Source of the DNA: Rhodospirillales bacterium
GTDB taxonomy: Bacteria > Pseudomonadota > Alphaproteobacteria > QKFK01 > SZUA-500
Reading direction: 5' to 3'
DNA: 18,679 nucleotides
NCBI GenBank assembly: GCA_003252195.1
Contig: QKFK01000237.1
Location: 1-18,679, forward strand
This document shows, piece after piece, positions 1 to 7,500 of the stretch; the first letter of the stretch is position 1, and every line of letters starts with the position of its first letter. The notes under the pieces are model-generated. The model did no database searches. It was not told where the DNA came from and saw nothing but the letters and a program-made list of their open reading frames with translations. Both the position numbers and the translations under genes were made by a program.

Positions 1-1
1 A

Positions 2-496
2 GAGAAAGCAAAGATATTGCTTTCACAAAAGAAATGTGAAGATGCTGATGCTGTTCCTGATGGTTATTCAATGGAAGAGTTCTCTCAATTAGCTAATAAA
101 ATATATGTTTCAGATAAGAGAGAAGCAATATTAAACGATATTAGCAAGAGAATTTCATCAAATAAAGATCTTACAGAAGAGCAACTTAATGCAAAGTTAA
201 CTCAAGCTGGAAAAGATGTGAAAGAAGGTAAGCTAGACGCAATGACACCTTCACCTGAATCTGTTATGCAAAGCGCGGAAAAGTCTAAACTTATTTTGTA
301 TAAGGGTGAGAACTTGGTTAACAAAACACTTGAGAGTGGAAAATATTCAGGTAGAGGTGAACCATATAACCCTGAGCAAAAATCAACTGTTGTTAAGTCA
401 CAAACTAACGTTAATGATAGTAAAGCTCAAGAAAAAGCTCCCGCAGATAATACAAAACCAAATGTTATTATTAGAAAAGATGATGGAAGACAATAA
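2..496 (+). CDS. C-terminal part of an unrecognised hydrophilic protein (5' truncated)
   Basis: The reading frame is open from the first in-frame codon of the window to a TAA at 494-496, so this is most likely the last 164 residues of a longer protein. A TTG at 17 could serve as a start, but nothing favours it over a start outside the window. The visible part is strongly hydrophilic, with no membrane segment or signal peptide. The first two thirds look alpha-helical and charged (motif SMEEFSQLANKIY near residues 24-36). The last 50 or so residues are rich in Lys, Asn, Gln, Ser and Pro and look disordered. I do not recognise the family. It is followed by a hairpin that separates it from the convergent ABC-F gene. 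That the frame is coding is likely; its function is unknown. Confidence 0.7.
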   Translation, partial: EKAKILLSQKKCEDADAVPDGYSMEEFSQLANKIYVSDKREAILNDISKRISSNKDLTEEQLNAKLTQAGKDVKEGKLDAMTPSPESVMQSAEKSKLILYKGENLVNKTLESGKYSGRGEPYNPEQKSTVVKSQTNVNDSKAQEKAPADNTKPNVIIRKDDGRQ

Positions 497-516
497 TAAC
501 CTCTTTGTTAAACAAT

Positions 517-544
517 ATAATGCCGTTCTTTTGAACGGCATTAT
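517..544. terminator. Hairpin between convergent genes
   Basis: A perfect 12-bp stem (ATAATGCCGTTC / GAACGGCATTAT) closes a TTTT loop in the 90-bp gap between two convergent stop codons. The downstream side on the plus strand is T-rich (TGTGTCTTG) but has no clean T-run, so it is a moderate intrinsic terminator. It probably acts in both directions. Confidence 0.65.
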
Positions 545-586
545 TGTGTCTTGAAACGCTGTTTTATTTTGGTAAATTAACTACCT

Positions 587-2482
587 TTAAGCTTCATCTG
601 ATTGCATGGCGAGCTCATATTCTTCACTATAGCTTAGCCAATTCAATTCTTCTTCTTCAAGTTTATTAGTAATCTCACCTAATTTAATTTGCAGAGTAAC
701 TAGCTTTTGGCTGTTGGCTTCGTTATATAGATCTGGATTGCCCATTTCTTCTTCAAGCTTATCTTTTTCTTTGTTGAGTTTTTCTATCTGTTTTTCTGCA
801 TTGGTGACCTGTTTTTTTAATGGAGCAAGGCGCTCTCGTTTTTGTGCAGATAAACGACGTTCTTCTTTTTTATCATTGCTTTTAGCATCATTGCTATTTT
901 TACTAGTTGATTTATCGGTCTTGTTCTTATCTTTGATATATTTTTTATATGTCTCGATATCATCATCATAGGCTTTGCAAGTGCCATTTTCTACAAGCCA
1001 TAATCTGTCTGCTGTCATTTCAATCAAATGGCTATCATGGGTGATTAATATAACGGCTCCTTCAAAGGCATTGATAGCACCAGTTAAGGCTTCTCTAGTA
1101 TCAATGTCTAAGTGGTTAGTTGGTTCGTCTAGAATTAGAATGTGAGGTTTTTGATGGCAAACGATAGAGAATAAAAGTCTAGCTTTTTCACCACCAGAGA
1201 GTTTTCTAACTTCCATTTCAGCCATATCACCAGAAAATCCAAATGCTCCTAAGTGAGAGCGAATGGCTGTTGGAGTTGCCATCGGCATTAATTTTTCTAG
1301 GTTGCTAAAAGGGGTTCCTGCATAATCTAGTTCCTCTTCTTGATGCTGAGAAAAATAACCAATGCGTAGTTTTTGTGAACGACGCATTTCACCATCCATT
1401 TTATTTAATTTTCCAGCCAACAATTTTGCGAATGTAGATTTACCATTACCATTAGCGCCCAATAATGTAATTCTGTCATCCATTTCAATAGATAAATTTA
1501 GGTTCTTTAATATTATCTTATCGCCATATCCTACAGAAACTTTTTCCATATGAATTATAGGAGGGGATAATGGCTCAGGAGGAGGGAAGTCAAAGCTGAT
1601 TGATTTTTCTTCAACAATTGGGATGATGGCTTCCATCTTTTCAAGCATTTTAACTCTGCTTTGAGCTTGCTTTGCTTTGCTTGCCTTGTATCTAAAGCGT
1701 TCAACGAAATCCATAATATGGCGGCGTTGCTCTAATTGTTTGGAGATGTTTTTTGCTTGTAGCTCCATTTTTATACGACGATTTTTCTCAAATGAATCAT
1801 AGTTACCACCATATGCAATGAGCTTTTTATTTTCTATATGGACAATACGGTTAACAGATTTATTTAATATATCTTTTTCATGGCTGATAATGATCAAAGT
1901 GCCGTCAAAATCTTGCAAATAGCCTTCAAGCCAGATGCAGGCCTCCAAATCTAAGTGGTTGGTAGGTTCATCAAGTAATAGCAATTCTGGGTTAGAAAAT
2001 AATGTTGCCGCTAAACAGACCCTCATTTGCCATCCACCAGAAAACTCTTTTAGCGAGCGTTGCTGAGCGTTAATGTCAAATCCAAGCCCTGATAATATTG
2101 TAGAAGCTCTGGCTTCTGCTGAATAAGCATCAATAGCGAGTAATCTTTCGTGGATTTCTGCACTTCTAATACCGTCTTTAACAACTTCTAACTCATTTAG
2201 AAGATTGTGCCTTTCTGTGTCAGCCTCAAGTACAGCATTTATTACAGATTGCTCAAGGTTTGTAATTTCTTGCTTTACGTGACCAATTCTGGAATTCTGA
2301 CGGCATGATATGTCCCCTTTATCTGTTTGGAGCTCTCCTAATATCAGCTTTAATAATGTAGATTTGCCTGCACCATTTTTGCCAACTAATCCAACTTTTT
2401 GGCGTGGGGCAATATGCAAGGTGCAATCTTCAAAAATATTTTTGCCACCAAAAGCAAAACTCATGTCATTAATATGGAGCAT
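587..2482 (-). CDS. yheS: ABC-F family ATPase, YheS-like
   Basis: Soluble twin-nucleotide-binding-domain ABC protein without membrane segments. ABC-F proteins act on the ribosome, and the YheS branch is thought to relieve or sense translational stalling. Numbered from the upstream in-frame ATG at 2500: Walker A G40-T48, signature SGG 154-156, Walker B with LLLLDEPTNHLD at 173-184 (E178). The interdomain linker at about 240-300 carries the KASKAKQAQSR stretch typical of YheS. The second domain has Walker A G348-T356, LSGGE 434-438 and Walker B at 454-465 (E459). Both catalytic glutamates are present. A Lys/Glu-rich coiled coil follows at about 540-625. I prefer the ATG at 2482 (631 aa), because AAAGG lies 8 nt before it and the family's MLxIxxLSF opening begins there; the ATG at 2500 has no ribosome site. 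Divergent from ndk. Confidence 0.93.
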   Translation of the reverse strand: MLHINDMSFAFGGKNIFEDCTLHIAPRQKVGLVGKNGAGKSTLLKLILGELQTDKGDISCRQNSRIGHVKQEITNLEQSVINAVLEADTERHNLLNELEVVKDGIRSAEIHERLLAIDAYSAEARASTILSGLGFDINAQQRSLKEFSGGWQMRVCLAATLFSNPELLLLDEPTNHLDLEACIWLEGYLQDFDGTLIIISHEKDILNKSVNRIVHIENKKLIAYGGNYDSFEKNRRIKMELQAKNISKQLEQRRHIMDFVERFRYKASKAKQAQSRVKMLEKMEAIIPIVEEKSISFDFPPPEPLSPPIIHMEKVSVGYGDKIILKNLNLSIEMDDRITLLGANGNGKSTFAKLLAGKLNKMDGEMRRSQKLRIGYFSQHQEEELDYAGTPFSNLEKLMPMATPTAIRSHLGAFGFSGDMAEMEVRKLSGGEKARLLFSIVCHQKPHILILDEPTNHLDIDTREALTGAINAFEGAVILITHDSHLIEMTADRLWLVENGTCKAYDDDIETYKKYIKDKNKTDKSTSKNSNDAKSNDKKEERRLSAQKRERLAPLKKQVTNAEKQIEKLNKEKDKLEEEMGNPDLYNEANSQKLVTLQIKLGEITNKLEEEELNWLSYSEEYELAMQSDEA

Positions 2483-2549
2483 CAAGCAAACCTTTATCAT
2501 TATATTTGTTGTTATTTGGGATAAAATTGTGCTTTTTTACTAAAAAAAA

Positions 2550-2578
2550 TTGCCTTATTATCTTTTAAAGTATATAAG
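2550..2578 (+). promoter_or_regulatory. Putative sigma70-type promoter of ndk
   Basis: TTGCCT at 2550-2555 and TATAAG at 2573-2578, separated by 17 bp. Transcription would begin near 2585, about 33 nt before the ndk ATG. The box match is good and the position fits, but no start site has been measured. Confidence 0.55.
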
Positions 2579-2617
2579 CAAAGCAAATTCAACCCTAACA
2601 CTTATGGAGCCTATAGC

Positions 2618-3034
2618 ATGGAGCGTACATTATCCATTATTAAGCCAGACGCCACTAAGCGTAATCTTATCGGTAAGATAATAGCCAAATTCGAAGAAAA
2701 CAACCTTAGAGTTGTTGCTATGAAGAAAATCTTTTTGAGCAGAGAGCAGGCTGAGAAGTTTTATGAAGTACATAAAGAGCGTCCATTCTACCCAACATTG
2801 GTAGAATTTATGATTTCTGGCCCTGTTGTTGTGCAGGTTCTAGAGGGTGAAAATGCTGTTGCTAAAAACCGTGCTATTATGGGTGCTACTAACCCAGCTG
2901 TTGCAGATAAAGGCACAATTAGAGCAGAGTTTGCAGAATCAGTTGAGGCTAACTCAGTTCATGGTTCAGATTCACTTGAAAATGCAGCTAATGAAATTAA
3001 GTTCTTCTTTAGCGACATTGAAATCGTCGGCTAA
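2618..3034 (+). CDS. ndk: Nucleoside diphosphate kinase
   Basis: Cytosolic enzyme that transfers the gamma phosphate of ATP to nucleoside diphosphates through a phosphohistidine, keeping NTP and dNTP pools balanced. At 138 residues it has the usual length of about 140. The opening MERTLSIIKPDA is the family's first strand and helix. The active-site His is H115 in NSVHGSDS. Nucleotide contacts such as K9, the Arg in KNRAIMGATNP (about 83-93) and the segment around GTIRAEF are present. The ATG at 2618 is preceded by GGAG about 9 nt upstream. The gene stands alone, with its own promoter and a strong terminator. Nothing is odd about it. Confidence 0.98.
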   Translation: MERTLSIIKPDATKRNLIGKIIAKFEENNLRVVAMKKIFLSREQAEKFYEVHKERPFYPTLVEFMISGPVVVQVLEGENAVAKNRAIMGATNPAVADKGTIRAEFAESVEANSVHGSDSLENAANEIKFFFSDIEIVG

Positions 3035-3051
3035 TATTAAAACATGTTAGT

Positions 3052-3085
3052 AAAAAGCCGAATGTCAAAGATGTTCGGCTTTTTG
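3052..3085 (+). terminator. Intrinsic terminator of ndk
   Basis: An 11-bp stem (AAAAAGCCGAA / TTCGGCTTTTT) with an 11-nt loop runs into a T-rich stretch. It begins 18 bp after the ndk stop. Confidence 0.88.
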
Positions 3086-3086
3086 T

Positions 3087-3115
3087 TTGCAGATATATCA
3101 ATAAAAGATTATAGT
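3087..3115 (+). promoter_or_regulatory. Putative promoter of the DUF2066-permease-hdaA unit
   Basis: TTGCAG at 3087-3092, a 17-bp spacer, then TATAGT at 3110-3115. The start would lie near 3122, about 27 nt before the ATG at 3149. The site begins immediately after the ndk terminator, which fits a new transcription unit. Confidence 0.5.
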
Positions 3116-3148
3116 CTTGGTGGCTGTAGTTTGTTATAGAGAAGATTT

Positions 3149-4216
3149 ATGAAGAAGATTTTTTTATTACCAGTAATTTATGTTTTATCTGTTTTGGTGG
3201 CGATGCCTTTACAGGCAAAATCTGATAGTGATGATTTGTATTTGATTAATAATATACATGTTGATGTTACTGACGAAACAGCTGCTATAGCTCGTAATAA
3301 AGCCTTTGATATGGCGAAAGAAGAGGCTGTTCATAGAGCTATATCTAGAATAACATTAAAATATGATGCAGAAAAAGTTCCTGAAATATCACCAGATGAC
3401 ATTAGCGCATATACTAAAGAGCTAGTTGTTAATTCTGAAAAGAGTTCTGGAGTGCGCTACATTGCTGATATAAATATACTTGTTGATTCTTCTAGTGTTG
3501 AAACTCTTCTTAAAAAGAATTCCATTCCATTTACTAAGCACGTCAAGGATTCTGTTTTAATTATTCCTGTGTATTATAAAGCAAAAGGTGCAAGGCCTTT
3601 GTTATGGGAAGAGCAAAATCCATGGCTTAAAGCTTGGCAACAAAATCCTCCAGATAATAAGCTTGTTCCTGTTGCTATACCTATGGCAGATGTTTCTGAT
3701 ATGAACGCTCTAAAATCTACAGATGTTGCAGAAGCTGGTGCTTCAGAACTAACTAAAATAGCCCAGATATACGGAGTTAATGAAGTGTATATCGCTAAAG
3801 CAACACTCTCTGATGAAAAAGTTGAAGTGGTGGTTAGAGGAATTAATCTTTCTAAGCTAGAGGATTATACATACACATCATTCTCAACAGATACTAATGA
3901 TCTTTATAATGCGGTTGTTAGAACAGGGGTGGAAATTGAAGAATTATGGAAAGAGAGCCAAGTTGTTCAATATAATGAAATCTCAGAAATTATTATAGTT
4001 TCTCCGATTGAAGGTTTGCAAGATTGGCTTAAACTAAAATCTAAGCTTGAAGATATTTCACTTGTAAGTGGAGTTTATTTGCAGGCTATGAAGCGTGATT
4101 TAGTTCAAGTGAAGATATCTTTTTCTGGTTCATTAAGAATGATTAAAAATAATTTTGCCGAAAAAGGTATGTCTTTACATCAAACTAGTGGATATTGGGT
4201 TATAGAGAAAAACTAA
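3149..4216 (+). CDS. Secreted DUF2066 domain protein
   Basis: A 355-residue exported protein. Residues 1-23 form a signal peptide: a KK N-terminus, a hydrophobic core, and a likely cut after LQA. The mature part opens with YLINNIHVDVTDETAAIARNKAF, an opening typical of DUF2066 proteins, and continues as a soluble mixed alpha/beta domain with no further membrane helix. DUF2066 proteins have no assigned biochemical role and are expected in the periplasm. The gene is first in a unit with an AI-2E permease (17-bp gap) and hdaA. This order recurs in alphaproteobacteria and supports both the family call and the lineage. The ATG has an AGAGAAGA ribosome site just upstream. Family call fairly sure; function unknown. 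Confidence 0.8.
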   Translation: MKKIFLLPVIYVLSVLVAMPLQAKSDSDDLYLINNIHVDVTDETAAIARNKAFDMAKEEAVHRAISRITLKYDAEKVPEISPDDISAYTKELVVNSEKSSGVRYIADINILVDSSSVETLLKKNSIPFTKHVKDSVLIIPVYYKAKGARPLLWEEQNPWLKAWQQNPPDNKLVPVAIPMADVSDMNALKSTDVAEAGASELTKIAQIYGVNEVYIAKATLSDEKVEVVVRGINLSKLEDYTYTSFSTDTNDLYNAVVRTGVEIEELWKESQVVQYNEISEIIIVSPIEGLQDWLKLKSKLEDISLVSGVYLQAMKRDLVQVKISFSGSLRMIKNNFAEKGMSLHQTSGYWVIEKN

Positions 4217-4233
4217 TTTGGAGCAATAAGTTT

Positions 4234-5334
4234 ATGCATAAAGCACACGAAGGGGCTTTGTTAAAGCTAGTTTATTTTGCACTGTCAATAATAGTGCTTG
4301 CCGTGATATTAAATTCGTTGCGTTCGGTAATGATGCCATTCGTAGCTGGTATGGTGCTTGCTTATTTTCTAGATCCTGTGGCAGATAGACTTGAAAAACT
4401 TAAGATTTCTAGAACAGTATCTGTTGTTATTATTTTATCCTCATTAGCTTTACTGTTTTTATTAGTGATGGCCTTTGCTGTACCAATGCTTCAAGGTCAG
4501 ATTGTTTCATTTATGAATAATCTTCCTAAATACGTGGCGTCCTTCCAAGAAAAAGCTAGCTGTATAATAGAGTTTGCCAAGCAACATGTAGCTTCATCAA
4601 AAATTGATGGACTACTTGATAATGCTACCCAGTATTCTGGTCAGATTGTTAAATGGGTTGGAAAAATATTGGGTGGTTTAGTAAGTGGTAGTGTAGCTTT
4701 CTTTAGTATTTTATCATTGCTAGTTATCACGCCTGTTGTTGCGTTTTACATGCTTAGAGATTGGGATAAAATGGTTGCTAAGATTGATGAACTTATTCCA
4801 CGCAATGAAGTAAAGACAATTCGTAAGTTGCTAAAAGAAATAAATACAACAATTGCAGGATTTCTAAGAGGCCAATCTACAGTTTGTATCGTCTTAGGTC
4901 TCGTTTATGCAATCGGTCTTAGTGTGGTTGGCTTGGAAATGGGATTTGTTGTTGGCTTGATTTCTGGTTTAATCTCTTTTATTCCATATGTTGGCTGTGT
5001 TACTGGGTTCTTAGTAAGTATGGCAATCGCCTTGGCTCAATTTACAACTCCAGCTCCAATCATTGCTGTTGCAGTTGTTTTTGCTATTGGTCAATTCTTA
5101 GAAGGTAATTTTTTAACGCCAAAGTTAGTTGGAGAAAAGGTCGGGCTACATCCAGTTTGGGTTATGTTTGCTTTGCTAGCTGGTGGTGTGCTATTAGGGT
5201 TTTTGGGTATTATGATTGCTGTGCCAGTAGCTGCTGTTATTGGTGTTTTAGTACGATTTGCAATTGGTGAGTATCTTAAGAGTGAGTTTTATCTTGGTGA
5301 TGATAAACCTAAACTCAAGAAGCAAAAGAATTAA
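4234..5334 (+). CDS. AI-2E / PerM family membrane permease
   Basis: Integral inner-membrane protein of 366 residues with about eight hydrophobic helices. One pair lies at the N-terminus, one helix follows the SRTVSVVIIL segment, and a soluble stretch (NNLPKY to about residue 140) comes before the remaining helices. The motifs ISFIPYVG and EGNFLTPKLVG are hallmarks of the family. Members are variously linked to autoinducer export, Na+/H+ exchange or small-metabolite transport, so the substrate cannot be read from sequence. An in-frame TTG at 4195 would overlap the previous gene and has no ribosome site. The ATG at 4234 has GGAG 10 nt upstream and lies just past the upstream stop, so I use it. 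It sits 2 bp before hdaA and is almost certainly co-transcribed with it. Confidence 0.92.
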   Translation: MHKAHEGALLKLVYFALSIIVLAVILNSLRSVMMPFVAGMVLAYFLDPVADRLEKLKISRTVSVVIILSSLALLFLLVMAFAVPMLQGQIVSFMNNLPKYVASFQEKASCIIEFAKQHVASSKIDGLLDNATQYSGQIVKWVGKILGGLVSGSVAFFSILSLLVITPVVAFYMLRDWDKMVAKIDELIPRNEVKTIRKLLKEINTTIAGFLRGQSTVCIVLGLVYAIGLSVVGLEMGFVVGLISGLISFIPYVGCVTGFLVSMAIALAQFTTPAPIIAVAVVFAIGQFLEGNFLTPKLVGEKVGLHPVWVMFALLAGGVLLGFLGIMIAVPVAAVIGVLVRFAIGEYLKSEFYLGDDKPKLKKQKN

Positions 5335-5336
5335 TA

Positions 5337-6023
5337 ATGGCAAAACAACTTCCATTGATTTTTGAACATAGGCCAGCGTTTGGTTATGAGGATTTTATTG
5401 TTAATCCAAGTAATGAAGAGGCCGTTTTATGGTTGGATAAATGGCCTGAGTGGGATAATTTTGCTCTTGCTATATATGGGCCAGAAGGTTGTGGTAAAAC
5501 ACACCTCGCGCATGTGTTCTCTCTAATGGTTGAATATCAAGATAATAACACCAATGTAAAAGTAATCTCTCCTGAAGATCTTAAGCTCGATAATGTTGCA
5601 GAGCTAGTTGATGCACATAAGTGTATAATACTAGAAAATGGTGATAGGGGAGTAAATGAAGAGGCTCTATTTCATTTATATAACTTGCTTAAAGAAGAAA
5701 AAGGAACTTTGTTGCTAACCTGTCGAGTTCCGCCATCTAGATGGGATGTTAAGTTACCAGATTTGCGTTCTCGTTTGCGCTCTGTATTCGGAGTTGCCTT
5801 AAACGAGCCGGATGATAATTTATTTGCATCAGTCTTGGTTAAGCATTTTTCAGACCGTCAAATATTGGTGGGCAAAGATGTTGTGGAATATCTTATTTCT
5901 CATGGAGAGCGTTCGTTCTCATTTGCTAAAAAAATAGTAGCTGAGGCTGATAATTTATCTCTATCAGAAAAAAGAAGGATTACAATCCCGCTAATTAAAC
6001 AAGTTATAAACAATATTTCCTAA
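5337..6023 (+). CDS. hdaA: HdaA, DnaA-inactivating replication regulator
   Basis: Cytosolic DnaA-related AAA+ protein that, with the beta sliding clamp, stimulates hydrolysis of DnaA-bound ATP to limit re-initiation (RIDA). The N-terminal QLPLIF (Q4-F9) fits the clamp-binding motif. Walker A is G48-H56 (GPEGCGKTH). The Walker B strand is IILENGDRGV at about 97-106, where relatives I remember read LEDADRGV. LPDLRSRLR (about 140-148) is the arginine-finger/box VII region, and ERSFSFAKKI (about 191-200) is in the sensor II helix. At 228 residues it has normal HdaA length and lacks the DNA-binding domain of DnaA. The start is 2 bp after the permease stop, with only a weak ribosome site inside that gene's end, suggesting translational coupling. 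It is the last gene of the unit. Confidence 0.92.
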   Translation: MAKQLPLIFEHRPAFGYEDFIVNPSNEEAVLWLDKWPEWDNFALAIYGPEGCGKTHLAHVFSLMVEYQDNNTNVKVISPEDLKLDNVAELVDAHKCIILENGDRGVNEEALFHLYNLLKEEKGTLLLTCRVPPSRWDVKLPDLRSRLRSVFGVALNEPDDNLFASVLVKHFSDRQILVGKDVVEYLISHGERSFSFAKKIVAEADNLSLSEKRRITIPLIKQVINNIS

Positions 6024-6063
6024 TTGTTTTTCTGGTGTCTTAATTGTTATTTAAAAGGCATAT

Positions 6064-6096
6064 ATTGCTTAAATAGCAATTATTGCTGTTGCAATA
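6064..6096. repeat. Two tandem small inverted repeats
   Basis: ATTGCT-taaat-AGCAAT (6064-6080) is followed directly by TATTGC-tgtt-GCAATA (6081-6096). Both hairpins share the core ATTGC/GCAAT, and a further ATTGCAA occurs at 6109-6115. They lie in the 145-bp gap between hdaA and convergent rnd. There is no T-run, so they are poor terminators. They could be an mRNA 3'-end structure or a protein-binding site. Confidence 0.5.
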
Positions 6097-6120
6097 GTTA
6101 TAATAATATTGCAAACATAC

Positions 6121-6143
6121 AAAAAATGTATCGATTCGATGCA
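6121..6143 (-). terminator. Weak terminator of rnd
   Basis: The sequence at 6127-6143 folds into a short hairpin around ATCG-AAT-CGAT, extended by TG/CA with one mismatch. On the minus strand it runs directly into six T (6126-6121). It lies about 25 bp past the rnd stop. The stem is short, so the call is tentative. Confidence 0.4.
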
Positions 6144-6168
6144 TAAAAAATGTTGAACAACAGCTATT

Positions 6169-7335
6169 TTAAGATTTTTTGTAATCTACAATCTCTGTTC
6201 TTCTTGTTTCTGGATTAAATATAAAAGCAGATTCACCCGCAATAAATTTTAGTGCATATTGACCAAAAATATCATGTCTCCAGCCTTTTAAAAGGGAGCA
6301 TTGGGTGTTTTCTGGATCCAAAATTATTTGTACTAAATCATCGTTACTGCCAATGAGTTTTTGCGCAACATTATTGTTATCTGATTGTATTTTAAGCAAT
6401 AATCTTAAAATATCCACTAATGCACTTTTGCCTTTTGGGACTGTCACTGGCTTAATTGGGTTTACCCACTCATCTTTAGAAAGATTTAGAGCTTTTTCAA
6501 CCGCTTCAAGTAGTTCTTTGCCGTAGCGGCCACGAGCCATGTCCGCAGATATGCTACGTGTTCTTTCAAGCTCTTTAGGTGAGCGTGGAGCATTGGCTGC
6601 AATGTCAAGCAAACATTCGTCTTTCATAACTCTGCGGCGAGGTCTATCGCTTTTAATTGCCTCGTTTTCACGCCATGCCGTTACTTCTCTTAAAATAGTT
6701 AGGAACTTGCGGTTAGAAGAACGGTGTTTTAGTTTTCTCCATTCTTCATAAGGATGAGGGGTGTATGTCTCTGGGTTGCATAAATGCTCTAGTTCTTCTT
6801 TAAGCCAATTTTCTCTATTGTTGCTTTTTAAAGATGAATCTAGTGTTTTATATATTTCTCTTAAGTGAGTTACATCAGATAGGGCGTAATCAATTTGTTT
6901 TTTGTTAAGAGGGCGGGTGCTCCAGTCTGAGAAACGCATTGATTTATCTATATCAATTTTTAGTATTTCATGTACTAAAGTTTGGTAGCCAACTGATTCT
7001 CCGTATCCACAAACCATAGCTGCAATTTGAGTGTCAAATATTGGTGTTGGGATCTTGCTAGATAAGCAATATATGATTTCTAAATCTTGGCTTCCTGCAT
7101 GAAAAACTTTAAGGATTCGTTCGTTCTGCATTAAATCAAAAAAAGGTTCAAGAGATATATCTGGCGAAATTGCATCTATACATGCATTAATATGTTCGCC
7201 CGCTATTTGTATTAAGCACAGCTTGGCCCAATATGTTTTCTCTCTTATAAATTCTAAATCAACAGTTATAAATTCTTCATTTTCGAGCTTTCTGCAAAAA
7301 TCTACTAGCTCATCAGTTTTTGATATCAACGTCAT
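6169..7335 (-). CDS. rnd: Ribonuclease D
   Basis: 3'-to-5' exoribonuclease that trims tRNA precursors and other structured RNAs in the cytosol. A DEDDy exonuclease domain comes first: VDLEF (D26, E28), HAGSQD (D84) and YALSD (Y150, D154) give the four acidic residues plus the tyrosine. An HRDC domain at about 209-290 follows (LREVTAWRENEAIKSDRPRRRVM). The C-terminal hundred or so residues form the usual second helical region. An upstream TTG at 7365 is in frame, but I use the ATG at 7335 (388 aa). It has AGGA 9 nt upstream, and the family's MTLI opening starts there. It is divergent from the 7501-8520 gene and convergent with hdaA. All catalytic residues are intact. Confidence 0.95.
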   Translation of the reverse strand: MTLISKTDELVDFCRKLENEEFITVDLEFIREKTYWAKLCLIQIAGEHINACIDAISPDISLEPFFDLMQNERILKVFHAGSQDLEIIYCLSSKIPTPIFDTQIAAMVCGYGESVGYQTLVHEILKIDIDKSMRFSDWSTRPLNKKQIDYALSDVTHLREIYKTLDSSLKSNNRENWLKEELEHLCNPETYTPHPYEEWRKLKHRSSNRKFLTILREVTAWRENEAIKSDRPRRRVMKDECLLDIAANAPRSPKELERTRSISADMARGRYGKELLEAVEKALNLSKDEWVNPIKPVTVPKGKSALVDILRLLLKIQSDNNNVAQKLIGSNDDLVQIILDPENTQCSLLKGWRHDIFGQYALKFIAGESAFIFNPETRRTEIVDYKKS

Positions 7336-7351
7336 TAATAAAAATCCTAGT

Positions 7352-7438
7352 TCTATATAAAACAAGAAAATCTTATCAATTAAATGTGAAAAATAAATAA
7401 ATTATTTTGTTTGAAACGAGATATCGTATATAAACGAT
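7352..7438. promoter_or_regulatory. Divergent promoter region with an inverted repeat
   Basis: The gap between rnd and the 7501 gene holds candidate boxes for both directions. On the plus strand there is TTGTTT (7407-7412), 16 bp, TATAAA (7429-7434). On the minus strand there is TTGATA (7379-7374), 16 bp, TATAGA (7357-7352), although that start would nearly remove the rnd ribosome site. An inverted repeat ATCGT-atataa-ACGAT (7423-7438) overlaps the plus-strand -10 box and could be an operator. All of this is inferred from sequence. Confidence 0.35.
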
Positions 7439-7500
7439 GGGTATTTGATTTTTTTACACAGTTTGATGTCTGAAAATTTATTTAAAGTGGAGATTTGGTT

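Noticed and set aside
306..554. An 82-codon plus-strand frame overlapping the first gene and its terminator.
   Set aside because: It runs through the terminator hairpin, and its composition is that of a frame shift of the gene beneath it.
4195..4233. A TTG start that would extend the AI-2E permease into the DUF2066 gene.
   Set aside because: It lacks a ribosome site and overlaps the upstream gene. The ATG at 4234 has GGAG upstream and gives a normal N-terminus.
6064..6096. A CRISPR or tandem-repeat array, suggested by the repeated ATTGC/GCAAT units.
   Set aside because: Only two short dyads with no regular spacers and no cas genes, so it is treated as small inverted repeats.
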